Shown here: one piece after another, positions 9,005 to 17,290 of the stretch | Numbering within the stretch: the stretch's first letter is position 1 | Layout: every line of letters starts with the position of its first letter | Source of the DNA: Limnohabitans_A sp049655425 | GTDB taxonomy: Bacteria > Pseudomonadota > Gammaproteobacteria > Burkholderiales > Burkholderiaceae_C | Assembly (NCBI GenBank): GCA_049655425.1 | Contig: JBASJS010000003.1 | Coordinates: 1,240,001-1,304,000, forward strand | Length of the DNA: 64,000 nt | Direction of reading: 5' to 3' | Notes under the pieces: model-generated | The model's database searches: none | The model's input: only the letters and a program-made list of their open reading frames with translations | Told to the model about the DNA's origin: nothing | Program-made: the position numbers and the translations under genes

Positions 9005-9634
9005 TCAAGCATCGCGCTTCTGCTCAACCCACTGTCTCACGCTGGGGCGTTGCCACTGATGGTTGGCATAAGCCTTCAATCGATCTGGTACGTCATCGCC
9101 GTTGATCACTAGCCGATTCAACATCATGGCCAAATCAGTATCCGCAATACACCAACTTCCAAACAGGTAGTTGGTTTGCCCTTCTAGCAATTGCTCTGCC
9201 ACTCTGAATAATTTTTCTGCGGCTTGAATTGCTGAAGGTGTGAGTGGGGTGTTAATCGGTCGAATAAACACCGAGTTAGTGCCGCGCTCACTGCGAATCG
9301 GCATCAAGTCGCTGCGCAACCACGCTTGGACTTGCCTTGCTCTTGCGCGCTGTTGCACGTCTTTGGGGTATAGCGCTGCATAGGCTGGTGGCGCAAATAC
9401 TTCTTCCAAATATTCACTGATGGCACTGGATTCAGACAGCGTAAAACTCTCATGAATCAACGTGGGCACGCGGGCTGTGAGTGACTGTTTTCGGTATATC
9501 GCTTGCTGGTGCTGATGCGCGCCCAAGTCTAGGCGCTCAGTCACGAACGGAATGCCTTTTTCAAGCAAGCTCACATAGGCTGACATGCCAAAAGGGCTGG
9601 TGAACTGATGATCAACAAAAAGGGTCAGTGCCAT
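9005..9634 (-). CDS. yfcF: glutathione S-transferase, YfcF-type
   Basis: Closely resembles E. coli YfcF along its length: an N-terminal thioredoxin-fold domain (FSPYVLSAW-like region here reading TSPFGMSAYVSLLEKG) and the GST signature SESSAISEYLEE. The helical domain has RARARQVQAWLRSDLMPIRSER and WCIADTDLAMMLNRLV. The ATG at 9634 gives about 209 residues, near the family length; a longer frame to 9682 adds an unlikely N-terminus. YfcF has glutathione transferase and peroxidase activity and contributes to oxidative-stress defence. It is divergent from the LysR gene and with it makes up the whole of cassette 1, so the LysR protein may regulate it. Confidence 0.87.
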   Translation of the reverse strand: MALTLFVDHQFTSPFGMSAYVSLLEKGIPFVTERLDLGAHQHQQAIYRKQSLTARVPTLIHESFTLSESSAISEYLEEVFAPPAYAALYPKDVQQRARARQVQAWLRSDLMPIRSERGTNSVFIRPINTPLTPSAIQAAEKLFRVAEQLLEGQTNYLFGSWCIADTDLAMMLNRLVINGDDVPDRLKAYANHQWQRPSVRQWVEQKRDA

Positions 9635-9733
9635 GGCTTTCCTTTCAAAACAAATAATAAGTTTATGGGGGAAGACACACAAGGCATAACGATTTATCTT
9701 TGATATCCTTGCTAATTTAATTCACATACAACC

Positions 9734-10645
9734 ATGGCTGATTTACGTCGATTACCCAATTTGTTAGCCTTGCGCACTTTTGAGGCTGCTGCGCGACATC
9801 AAAACTTTTCTTTGGCAGCCAATGAAATCCATGTCACGCAAGGCGCGGTCAGTCATCAGGTGCGCGCCTTGGAAAAAGAACTGGGCGTTGCTTTGTTCAC
9901 ACGCCATGGCAAACGTGTGACCATCACCACACAAGGCGCTCGGTTTGCGCAATCAATTCGCAACGCCTTAGAAGACATTGCAGAAGCCAGCCAAGTTCTA
10001 CGGAACGAACATGGCCAAAAACGACTCACTGTATCGGCCATTCCCTCATTTGCATCTAGATGGCTGGCACCGCGCCTTGGCAAATTCATTGAGCAGAACC
10101 CAGACACTGAGCTGGTCTTGCAGTCAAGCGGTCAACTGAACGACTTGGTACGCGATGGCATTGATGTTGGCATACGACTTGGCCATGGAAATTACCCTGG
10201 CCTCGTTGTAGAGCGACTGATGGGGGACTCGTACTACCCAGTTGTCAGCCCAAACTACAACGCCGGTAGGCTACCAACACTGCCAGAAAAACTGAAACCC
10301 AAACAACTGCTGTGCTCCTATGAACCATGGTTGCCTTGGTTTCAGGCAGCTGGACTCAAACTTGCCGAGCCAGGTGGTGGCGTGCGCTATGAGGACCTTT
10401 CGATGCTCATACGCTCTGCCGTGGATGGCAATGGCATCGCACTGGTGCGCCACGTGGTTGCCTTACAAGAACTTGCGTCAGGAGAACTGGTGAGACTGTT
10501 TGATGTATCAGTCAAAAGTCCGCGAGACTACTACCTTGCGTGTCCACCAGATGCAGTTAAAAAACCGCAAGTACAGGCATTTCGCCAATGGCTTTTAAAT
10601 GAAATTATGATTTTCAAAACGCAGACTGGAAGCGCTGTAGAGTAG
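9734..10645 (+). CDS. LysR-type regulator, GcvA-like
   Basis: A 303-residue LysR protein: winged helix at residues 8-67 (LPNLLALRTFEAAARHQNFSLAANE and AVSHQVRALEKELG), then a substrate-binding domain containing IPSFASRWLAPRLGKF, a stretch typical of the GcvA clade. It is transcribed divergently from yfcF across about 100 bases, the usual arrangement for a LysR gene and its target. The last codons run up to repeat R2, and the 40 bases around its stop resemble those next to R5, where another LysR gene ends. The effector is unknown. Confidence 0.93.
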   Translation: MADLRRLPNLLALRTFEAAARHQNFSLAANEIHVTQGAVSHQVRALEKELGVALFTRHGKRVTITTQGARFAQSIRNALEDIAEASQVLRNEHGQKRLTVSAIPSFASRWLAPRLGKFIEQNPDTELVLQSSGQLNDLVRDGIDVGIRLGHGNYPGLVVERLMGDSYYPVVSPNYNAGRLPTLPEKLKPKQLLCSYEPWLPWFQAAGLKLAEPGGGVRYEDLSMLIRSAVDGNGIALVRHVVALQELASGELVRLFDVSVKSPRDYYLACPPDAVKKPQVQAFRQWLLNEIMIFKTQTGSAVE

Positions 10646-10654
10646 CTTTTAAAG

Positions 10655-10778
10655 TGGTGGGCCCACCAGGACTTGAACCTGGGACCAAAGGATTGTGAGC
10701 AGCTTAAAGAAATAAAACCCATTACAAATCAATAGGTTACAAGCGATCTACAGAGGTGTGGAAGCAAATGTGGAAGCA
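10655..10778 (-). repeat. R2: displaced tRNA 3' half plus conserved att-like end
   Basis: The tRNA-derived part differs from the intact gene at 43623-43699 at one position only, in the anticodon (GGATTGTGAG). It is followed by the common block: an imperfect inverted repeat (AACCCATT, seven bases, AATAGGTT) and the direct repeats TGTGGAAGCA at the right end. Total length is 124 bases, the same as R1 and R4. The outer flank (GCAGACTGGAAGCGC, then AGTAGCTTTTAAAG) is shared with R5. Confidence 0.93.
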
Positions 10779-10978
10779 GTGTTAATTAACATTGTCCAAG
10801 CTAAGGTCTGAAAATCAGGGGTTCACTGGGTACTTTTCAAGTAACGTATACGCCTATTTTTTATCAGTTACAGCCCGTTTTTTTAATCGATCGGTAACAG
10901 TCAGAACTCGAAAATGGCATAACGCCAAAAGACATCTAATTACTAAGTAGATGTGCCAGCCCTAGATCTAAGACTGGC
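10779..10978. other. non-coding stretch inside cassette 2, left end
   Basis: About 200 bases between R2 and the end of the first leftward gene. No integrase start or other gene remnant was recognised. A hairpin at 10932-10954 (ACATCTA, nine bases, TAGATGT) lies just downstream of the membrane-protein gene and could end its transcript, but it lacks a clear T tract. Confidence 0.4.
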
Positions 10979-11566
10979 TTATGCCGGCTCTGGGGTTGAG
11001 GACTCTTTAAGGGTTTTCAAATTATTTGGCGCTACCAGCAAAAGTCCAAAGGCCATCGCTAGATGCAAGAAATCGCCTGGCACCAACCAAGGCGGCACAC
11101 TGACCTTCAAGACAAACATCACAGAGCCTGCCAACATCAAAATGGCACCCATTGACCTCACATGGTTACCGCTTTTGATAGTTGAAATCAGAATGAGCAG
11201 CATACTCAATAGCGCCACCGCCTGATCATAAATTCGCAACTTGCCCAATCCGGCGATCAACAAGCCAAGCAACATTGCTCCACCCAAAAAAATGATTGCA
11301 AATTGCCGTCGAGTCGCCACCATAGATTCAGGCGAAAGCACACAAATGGCTAACATGGGCAAGGCAGCACTGGCACTCATCAAGGTAAACAAAGGATGCC
11401 AGGTCTCAAGAGGATAGATGCCAGAAAACCTCAAAAACCCAAGCAAGGCAGGAATGGCCAACAATGTAAAGGCCATACGATAACCAACGGCCAAAGCGCT
11501 TCTTGATGCAAGCCAAACGGCCACTAAGCACAGCAACGCATCGGTCAGAGCCAGACTGTTAAGCAT
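10979..11566 (-). CDS. small integral membrane protein of unknown function
   Basis: About 195 residues from the ATG at 11566, which has a GGAG site nine bases upstream; a GTG at 11596 is possible but weaker. The protein is almost entirely hydrophobic, with about six predicted membrane segments (for example LALTDALLCLVAVWLA and SALAVGYRMAFTLLAIPALL) and a short charged tail. It resembles small membrane proteins that accompany sterol-desaturase-type hydroxylases. Its start overlaps the end of that gene by eight bases, indicating translational coupling. It may be a partner or stabiliser of the hydroxylase. No family name is assigned. Confidence 0.75.
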   Translation of the reverse strand: MLNSLALTDALLCLVAVWLASRSALAVGYRMAFTLLAIPALLGFLRFSGIYPLETWHPLFTLMSASAALPMLAICVLSPESMVATRRQFAIIFLGGAMLLGLLIAGLGKLRIYDQAVALLSMLLILISTIKSGNHVRSMGAILMLAGSVMFVLKVSVPPWLVPGDFLHLAMAFGLLLVAPNNLKTLKESSTPEPA

Positions 11567-12650
11567 GGCTGTGGCCTCCGGTTGATAGCAATTCACTCTT
11601 TTGCCGTGCTTGGGTCATGCGCCAACCAATTGCAGCAATGGCAAAAACCATCACCACACAATAAGCAATGCGCAAAGGCTGCGGCAACCGAGACTGAAGG
11701 TAAAAATAAACCATCAGCAATGCAGCGCCCATTAAGGTGCCTCCAAATGCAAACCTAATTAATCCTGCTGTAGCGGGAGTGTCAAATCTATTGAATCGAT
11801 TTTTCTCAAAAACCTCTGTTGCGTCCTCTTTCTCTGGCGTCCAAGAGGGTTTAGCGAAGATATACATCAAGCGGTGCCGCCAATTTTCTGCCGACTTAAC
11901 TTGCCGCCCAATGTGCGCGAACTGATGCAGATTGGCCCACAAAGGATTCCAACTTTCAATGGGCTTTCGTATGCCATAAATCGGCTTTTCGTCATCGCGT
12001 TCATCGGCGTAAGTGCCAAACATTCTGTCCCAAAACGAGAAAACGCCGCCGTAGTTTTTGTCAATGCAGTAATCATTCTGGCCATGGTGTACCCGGTGAT
12101 TGGAAGGTGTGACCACCACATACTCTAGCCAACCTAATTTACCAATGAGTTGAGTGTGCACCCAATACTGATAAATGAAATCAATCAAGCCCACCACCAC
12201 AAACACCTTGACTGGGTACCCCAACAAAGCCAATGGAATGTAGAAAATCCAACGGAATAAGAAACCAGTAGACGACTGCCGTAAAGCGGTTGAGAGATTG
12301 AATTCTTCACTGCTGTGATGCACCACGTGCGAGGCCCACAAAACGTTGACTTCGTGGCCTGTGCGATGCACCCAGTAGTAGCAAAAGTCGTAAAGTAAAA
12401 AGGCGCTGATCCAGGTCATGGGATTGGACACATCCCAAGTGTAGGCACCAAAGCGATCAGAGATGAGTGTGTACATGATCACACTGATCAAGCCACCAAT
12501 GGCTTTGGAGAACTCACTCATGATGCCGACATTGATGGACGTGAGGCTGTCTTTTAATCGGTAAACGCTGACGCCCCTTGAATGGGCAACCCATAGCTCG
12601 AGCAGAATTAAGACAAAGAAGACCGGGACCGCAAAAGCAATGGGATTCAT
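11559..12650 (-). CDS. sterol desaturase / fatty acid hydroxylase-family membrane oxygenase
   Basis: A 363-residue membrane protein with the three histidine clusters of the di-iron fatty acid hydroxylase superfamily: HRTGH at residues 95-99, HVVHH at 108-112 and HRVHH at 185-189. Membrane helices occur near residues 5-20, 50-65, 83-95 and 130-165, with two more helices in a C-terminal extension at about 290-350. Members hydroxylate or desaturate sterols, hopanoids, carotenoids or alkyl chains using oxygen. The substrate here is open. It is coupled to the downstream membrane protein. Confidence 0.9.
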   Translation of the reverse strand: MNPIAFAVPVFFVLILLELWVAHSRGVSVYRLKDSLTSINVGIMSEFSKAIGGLISVIMYTLISDRFGAYTWDVSNPMTWISAFLLYDFCYYWVHRTGHEVNVLWASHVVHHSSEEFNLSTALRQSSTGFLFRWIFYIPLALLGYPVKVFVVVGLIDFIYQYWVHTQLIGKLGWLEYVVVTPSNHRVHHGQNDYCIDKNYGGVFSFWDRMFGTYADERDDEKPIYGIRKPIESWNPLWANLHQFAHIGRQVKSAENWRHRLMYIFAKPSWTPEKEDATEVFEKNRFNRFDTPATAGLIRFAFGGTLMGAALLMVYFYLQSRLPQPLRIAYCVVMVFAIAAIGWRMTQARQKSELLSTGGHSHA

Positions 12651-12689
12651 ATCAGCCTTGCATTCTTAAAAAGAACATCAGAAATGGAA

Positions 12690-12723
12690 GTGCCTTACCC
12701 CGCCTCAAGCAAGGCCAAGGCAC
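12690..12723 (-). terminator. putative hairpin downstream of the porin gene
   Basis: GTGCCTT at 12690-12696 pairs with AAGGCAC at 12717-12723, just past the porin stop in the leftward direction. The sequence after it is moderately T-rich, so it is a plausible but weak terminator. Confidence 0.35.
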
Positions 12724-12738
12724 TGCATGAAATGCAAA

Positions 12739-13857
12739 TTAGAACGAGTGATTGACACCCACACCATAAAACTGCACTGAGCTTGCAGCAGGATTTTTAC
12801 CCAATGCAGCCGCATACAAGGGCTCAAGCAAATAGCCGCCACTCAAGATATTTTTGGACACAATTGCATTCAGTGATGTACGCTTCGACAAGGCATATTC
12901 AACCGACATGACGGTTGTATTTTTCTGACCGTTACGACCTGCAACGTTGTTCAGATCTGTACCTTTGTCTGTCGCGTACGAGGCACGAACCAACACTTCG
13001 TTGTTAGCCTTCCATGCCAGACCCGCAGAATTGACTTTGTTGGACTGTGTTTTCAATCCCGCAGTGGTGGCGCTGTCGAGTGTTGAGTTGTAGACAGCCA
13101 GATAAGGCGTGAATGCGCCGAATACCATCGAGCCGCCCAAGGCAGTTACCTCATGTTTTGGCAATACGCCCGAAGTACCCAAAGTATTCACACCATTGAA
13201 ACTGACCTTGCCCAAGCCCACTTGGTAATTAGGACCTACATAAGCTGCATCGTAAGAATAGCTAGCGCCTTTGGTGGTACTGCCAGCAGCTTCACCCATA
13301 CCGTAGCTCACGCCCGCTTGCAGCCCTTTGGGGTTATCCATCCGGTATTTGACGGCGTTGCTCACACGGTTGTCATTGCCTGCATACCGATTGACGCCAT
13401 AAAGCGCACTGGGCACCAGATGCGCATTGGCAGGTGCCAAGTTGTAGACATCCAAGCTGCGAATGGAGCGGTCAGTTAATGCGTGAAACTGGCGGCCAAG
13501 GGTAATTGCACCCCATTGATTGCTGGTGATACCTACAAAAGCCTGACGATCAAAATATGCAATAGGTTTACCTATGCCGCCATTGTCAGGCGACAAGCTC
13601 GACTCCAATCGGAATACGGCATTCATGCCGCCTCCCAAGTCTTCACGGCCGCGAAATCCCAAAAAGGAAACGCTCATGGCATTGGTACTGAGCTCTTTCA
13701 AGGAAGCATTGGTAGCACCTTGGTTGTTCTTAGAGGTGTAACTGGCACCAACTAAGCCATACACTTCTAAGCCAGGTTGCTGCTGGGCTTGTGCCGATAA
13801 GGCCAAGCTGGCAACCGCCAAAGCGATGGCAATAGGGAATGGCTTGATTTTTTTCAT
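12739..13857 (-). CDS. general porin (Burkholderiales OmpC-like)
   Basis: A 372-residue trimeric-type porin with signal peptide MKKIKPFPIAIALAVASLALSAQA. It then has the typical first strand VYGLVGASYT, the loop region SFLGFRGREDLGGGMNAVFRLES, and AYFDRQAFVGITSNQWGAITLGRQ. The final residues YGVGVNHSF end in the aromatic terminus recognised by the BAM complex. It is divergent from the GntR gene with 67 bases between the starts, holding a perfect ATGGTACCAT palindrome, so the GntR protein probably controls it. It would bring the cassette's substrate into the periplasm. Confidence 0.94.
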   Translation of the reverse strand: MKKIKPFPIAIALAVASLALSAQAQQQPGLEVYGLVGASYTSKNNQGATNASLKELSTNAMSVSFLGFRGREDLGGGMNAVFRLESSLSPDNGGIGKPIAYFDRQAFVGITSNQWGAITLGRQFHALTDRSIRSLDVYNLAPANAHLVPSALYGVNRYAGNDNRVSNAVKYRMDNPKGLQAGVSYGMGEAAGSTTKGASYSYDAAYVGPNYQVGLGKVSFNGVNTLGTSGVLPKHEVTALGGSMVFGAFTPYLAVYNSTLDSATTAGLKTQSNKVNSAGLAWKANNEVLVRASYATDKGTDLNNVAGRNGQKNTTVMSVEYALSKRTSLNAIVSKNILSGGYLLEPLYAAALGKNPAASSVQFYGVGVNHSF

Positions 13858-13890
13858 GTTGTGTCCTAGTTGGTATGTCGATCCATAATA

Positions 13891-13900
13891 ATGGTACCAT
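13891..13900. promoter_or_regulatory. palindrome, candidate GntR operator between porin and regulator genes
   Basis: The perfect ten-base palindrome ATGGTACCAT lies midway between the divergent porin and GntR starts. HutC-type GntR proteins bind short palindromes of this kind (GT...AC core). Assignment rests on position and symmetry only. Confidence 0.45.
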
Positions 13901-13924
13901 AGATAGAACTATCGGATTTTAAAA

Positions 13925-14662
13925 ATGCAAACCAATGCTCACCCCATCTTTGCTGACAGTCCAATCCCTCTGTATGCGCAATTGGCCGACCTCCTTCGCC
14001 AACGCATCCTTAGAGGGGTGTGGGCGCCCGGTGAAAAAGTACCTTCCTTAGATGCTTTGGTCGAAGAGTTTCAAGTGGCACGCGTTACCGTCAGACAAGC
14101 CATTGAAATCTTGACCCGGGAAGGCCTCTTATTGCCTCAAAGGGGACGTGGCACTTTCGTCACTGATCAAGTCCAACCAGAACGATCCCTCACCCTAGAA
14201 ACATCACTGCAAGGTTTGGCCGAAGCCTACCGAAATGATAAGCCGCAACTCACTCTGATTGAAGAAGCTGGTGTTCAACCGCCCCTTGTGCCTCTTGATG
14301 GCAAAGCTGCGCCCGCTTATCACTTCATGCGAAGGGTCCACTCACGAGATGATGAACCCTACTGCATTGCCTCAATCTACATTGACCAACGGGCTTTTCG
14401 ATTGGCGCCCAAACGCTTTCGAAAAGAAACTGTGGTGCCGGTCTTGATGGACCTGCTAGAGGTCAAAATTGATTCAGCCCGCCAAACGCTTCGCATTTCA
14501 ACTGCAGACCTTGAAGTAGCGCGTTTATTGAATATTGCCGTGGGCGCACCGGTGGCCGAAGTACGTCGAGTTTGCTTGTCGCCCGACGGTACCGTTTTGT
14601 ATCTTGGACAGATTACCTACCGCGGTGACTTCATCCAATTTGAAATGGCCCTGACCCTTTAA
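13925..14662 (+). CDS. GntR-family regulator, HutC subfamily
   Basis: The 245-residue protein has an N-terminal GntR winged helix (PIPLYAQLADLLRQRI to GRGTFVTD, about residues 15-83). A UTRA ligand-binding domain follows (about 100-240) with YHFMRRVHSRDDEPYCIASIYID. It is divergent from the porin and upstream of the Bug, sulfatase and other genes of cassette 2, so it probably controls uptake and breakdown of their substrate. UTRA domains commonly bind the pathway compound or a derivative. Confidence 0.92.
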   Translation: MQTNAHPIFADSPIPLYAQLADLLRQRILRGVWAPGEKVPSLDALVEEFQVARVTVRQAIEILTREGLLLPQRGRGTFVTDQVQPERSLTLETSLQGLAEAYRNDKPQLTLIEEAGVQPPLVPLDGKAAPAYHFMRRVHSRDDEPYCIASIYIDQRAFRLAPKRFRKETVVPVLMDLLEVKIDSARQTLRISTADLEVARLLNIAVGAPVAEVRRVCLSPDGTVLYLGQITYRGDFIQFEMALTL

Positions 14663-14702
14663 CTTACGGGGTCATTTGATGGACCCCAACGAAATGGTAC
14701 AC

Positions 14703-15701
14703 ATGACAAAAAATCGCCTAAGTTTTGCAAAGAGCTTGCCAGTATTGCGGCCTTTCTTGTTGGGCTTACTTTTGTGCAGCAGCCTGTCTGCTCAAGCGCA
14801 AACGTACCCCAGTAAACCTATTCGTGTCATCGTACCTTGGCCTGCTGGTGGTCTAGTCGATGTGGCTGCCAGACAACTCAGCAATCGCCTTCAAACTGCC
14901 ATGGGACAGCCGATTGTGATTGACAATAAATTAGGAGCGGGCGGAAACTTAGGCGCCGACCAAGCAAGCAAAGCGGCGGCTGATGGCTACACGCTGCTGT
15001 TCACCTCCAGTGCCTTAAGCATGAGCACTGCTCTGCGCAACAAAATGTCCTTTGATGCCATCAAAGACCTCGAACGCGTGGCAGTTGTAGCCTACGCGCC
15101 GTCTGTTTTGGTCGTCAGTCAAAACAGCAACATCACATCCGTTCAAGATCTTATCAAAGTAGCTCGAGCCAATCCTGGCAAATTGAGCTATGCCTCTGCG
15201 GGTGTGGGCTCACCTGCTCACTTAACAGGCGAGCTGTTTAAGTCGCGTCAAAACTTGTTCATCTTGCACATCCCCTACACAGGCGCACCAGCCGCGATGA
15301 CCGACCAGATCGCAGGTCGCATTGATTACCATTTTTCCAATGCAGCTGTCGCCTTGCCTCAAATTAAAGCGGGCAAAGTCAGAGCGCTGGCAGTCACAAG
15401 TGCGCAGCGCATGCCAGGTCTGCCCAATGTACCCACCATGGCAGAAGCAGGTATCGAAAAATTTGAAGCCGATCAATGGTTGGGCGTGTTTGCACCCAAA
15501 GGTACGCCCGCTGCAGTCATTGAAAAATGGGTTGTAGAAACAAACAAGGTTCTGGCGCAAGATGACTTTAACCAAAGCCTTGCGAACGCTGGCATGAGCA
15601 GTGCAAAACCGGGTAAGGCTGAAAGTTTTGACGCTTACTTCAAACAAGATTTGTTGCAATGGTCTCAAGTTGTTAAAGCTGCCAACATCACGCCGGATTA
15701 A
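14703..15701 (+). CDS. Bug-family receptor next to betC
   Basis: Starting at the ATG 14703 (earlier in-frame starts at 14676, 14679 and 14694 exist), this is about 332 residues with a signal peptide ending SSLSAQAQ. Core motifs are YPSKPIRVIVPWPAGGLVD, IVIDNKLGAGGNLGADQA and IPYTGAPAAMTDQIAGRID. It follows the GntR gene and precedes the sulfatase gene by 14 bases, so the three probably form one operon. A plausible ligand is the sulfate ester cleaved by the sulfatase or a related quaternary amine; this is inferred from position only. Confidence 0.92.
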   Translation: MTKNRLSFAKSLPVLRPFLLGLLLCSSLSAQAQTYPSKPIRVIVPWPAGGLVDVAARQLSNRLQTAMGQPIVIDNKLGAGGNLGADQASKAAADGYTLLFTSSALSMSTALRNKMSFDAIKDLERVAVVAYAPSVLVVSQNSNITSVQDLIKVARANPGKLSYASAGVGSPAHLTGELFKSRQNLFILHIPYTGAPAAMTDQIAGRIDYHFSNAAVALPQIKAGKVRALAVTSAQRMPGLPNVPTMAEAGIEKFEADQWLGVFAPKGTPAAVIEKWVVETNKVLAQDDFNQSLANAGMSSAKPGKAESFDAYFKQDLLQWSQVVKAANITPD

Positions 15702-15715
15702 TACGCACCACATCC

Positions 15716-17290
15716 ATGAAAAACACACAACCCAACATCTTGTTGATCATGGCCGACCAATTGGCCGTGCCGACTTTGCCCTTTCATGGCCACACTTTGG
15801 TCAAAACACCGCACTTAAGCCAATTGGCTGAAAACGGCGTGGTGTTCGACAGCGCCTATTGTAACTTTCCCATTTGTGCACCGTCGCGTTTTTCAATGCT
15901 GTCAGGCCGCTTACCTCACGCTATCGCAGCCTACGACAATGCATCTGAATTTCCAGCCGCCATGCCCACCATGGCCCATTACCTAAGGCATGCAGGCTAC
16001 CGAACCATTTTGTGCGGCAAGATGCATTTCATTGGCCCTGATCAGTTGCACGGCTACGACGAGCGGCTCACAACCGACATTTATCCGGCCGACTTTGCTT
16101 GGACACCTGACTGGCTTAAAGGCCCCGCCTATCGCCCTACTGGTGTCAGCATGCGTCCCGTATTGGAAGCTGGACCCTGTGTGCGAAGCATGCAAATCGA
16201 TTACGACGATGAGGTGGAATACAAGGGTGCGCAATGCCTATATGACTTGGCACGTGCACCGCAAGAAAAGCCCTTCTTCCTCACAGTCTCTTACACCCAT
16301 CCACATCCACCATTTGTAGCGCCTCAAAAATATTGGGATCTTTATCGATCCGAAGACATCGATGCACCTCGTGTGCCTCCAATTCCTTTTGAAGAACTCG
16401 ATGAACACAGTCAATGGCTCTATGTGGCTCATGCACAAGACATTTACAGCGTGTCAGATGAACAAGTACTGAATGCGCGTCACGCTTACTACGGCATGGT
16501 GAGTTATGTGGACGAAAAGATTGGCAAAATTTTGGAGGTCTTGAAAGAAACTGGACTGGATGACAACACCGTTGTGGTGTTTTGTGGTGATCACGGTGAA
16601 ATGCTGGGAGAGCGTGGCATGTGGTTTAAACAAAGCTTCTATGAATCCTCAGTGCGAGTTCCAATGATTGTGTCAATGCCCAAGCGCTTTGCACCGGCAC
16701 GTATATCCGCACACGTTTCTTTGGTTGACTTACTTCCCACATTCATGGACCTAGCCTACAACAACCATGCGCCAGAACCCGTTGGCCCACTGCATGGCAA
16801 CAGCCTTGTGCCATTGCTCAATGGCACAGATGCTGGCCACGATCGGTGTGTCATTTCTGAGTACAGTTCTGAAGGCGTGAGCGCTGCTTCACGCATGCTG
16901 CGCGACGGACCTTGGAAGTACATCTTCACATACGGCCTAGCGCCCATGCTGTTTAATTTAGAAACAGATCCCGATGAGTTGCAAAACTTGGCAGGCAACG
17001 CTGAATATGCTAGCACTCAGCAGCGATTGCATGCACGCTTGGTAGAGGATTGGGATCCAGCCACCATGCATGCGCGCATATTGGCCAGTCAAAAAGAACG
17101 CTTGTTTTTGGCCGAAGTGGCCAGCGCTTCAAGCAAAACACCCAATTGGGCATACCAACCGTTTGTAGACGAAACCCAGCGTTTCATTCGGGGTTCGGGC
17201 ACCGCAGGCCCTACTAGTGTGAAGGCCCGCGCCAGGTTTCCTTATGTCGAGCCTGTTCAACCAGACAAGCCGTCAGACAAACCTGCCTGA
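15716..17290 (+). CDS. betC: choline-sulfatase
   Basis: A 524-residue sulfatase of the alkaline phosphatase superfamily. Asp14 in IMADQ helps bind the metal. Cys54 in FPICAPSR is the residue converted to formylglycine. The stretch GKMHFIGPDQLHGYDERLTTD (16017-16079) is nearly identical to the corresponding region of rhizobial BetC, and the FCGDHGEMLGERGMWFK region gives the second metal site. BetC hydrolyses choline-O-sulfate to choline and sulfate in the cytoplasm. The GMC oxidoreductase and aldehyde dehydrogenase on the other strand could carry out the following oxidations. The last 34 bases overlap the convergent aldehyde dehydrogenase gene. Confidence 0.85.
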   Translation: MKNTQPNILLIMADQLAVPTLPFHGHTLVKTPHLSQLAENGVVFDSAYCNFPICAPSRFSMLSGRLPHAIAAYDNASEFPAAMPTMAHYLRHAGYRTILCGKMHFIGPDQLHGYDERLTTDIYPADFAWTPDWLKGPAYRPTGVSMRPVLEAGPCVRSMQIDYDDEVEYKGAQCLYDLARAPQEKPFFLTVSYTHPHPPFVAPQKYWDLYRSEDIDAPRVPPIPFEELDEHSQWLYVAHAQDIYSVSDEQVLNARHAYYGMVSYVDEKIGKILEVLKETGLDDNTVVVFCGDHGEMLGERGMWFKQSFYESSVRVPMIVSMPKRFAPARISAHVSLVDLLPTFMDLAYNNHAPEPVGPLHGNSLVPLLNGTDAGHDRCVISEYSSEGVSAASRMLRDGPWKYIFTYGLAPMLFNLETDPDELQNLAGNAEYASTQQRLHARLVEDWDPATMHARILASQKERLFLAEVASASSKTPNWAYQPFVDETQRFIRGSGTAGPTSVKARARFPYVEPVQPDKPSDKPA

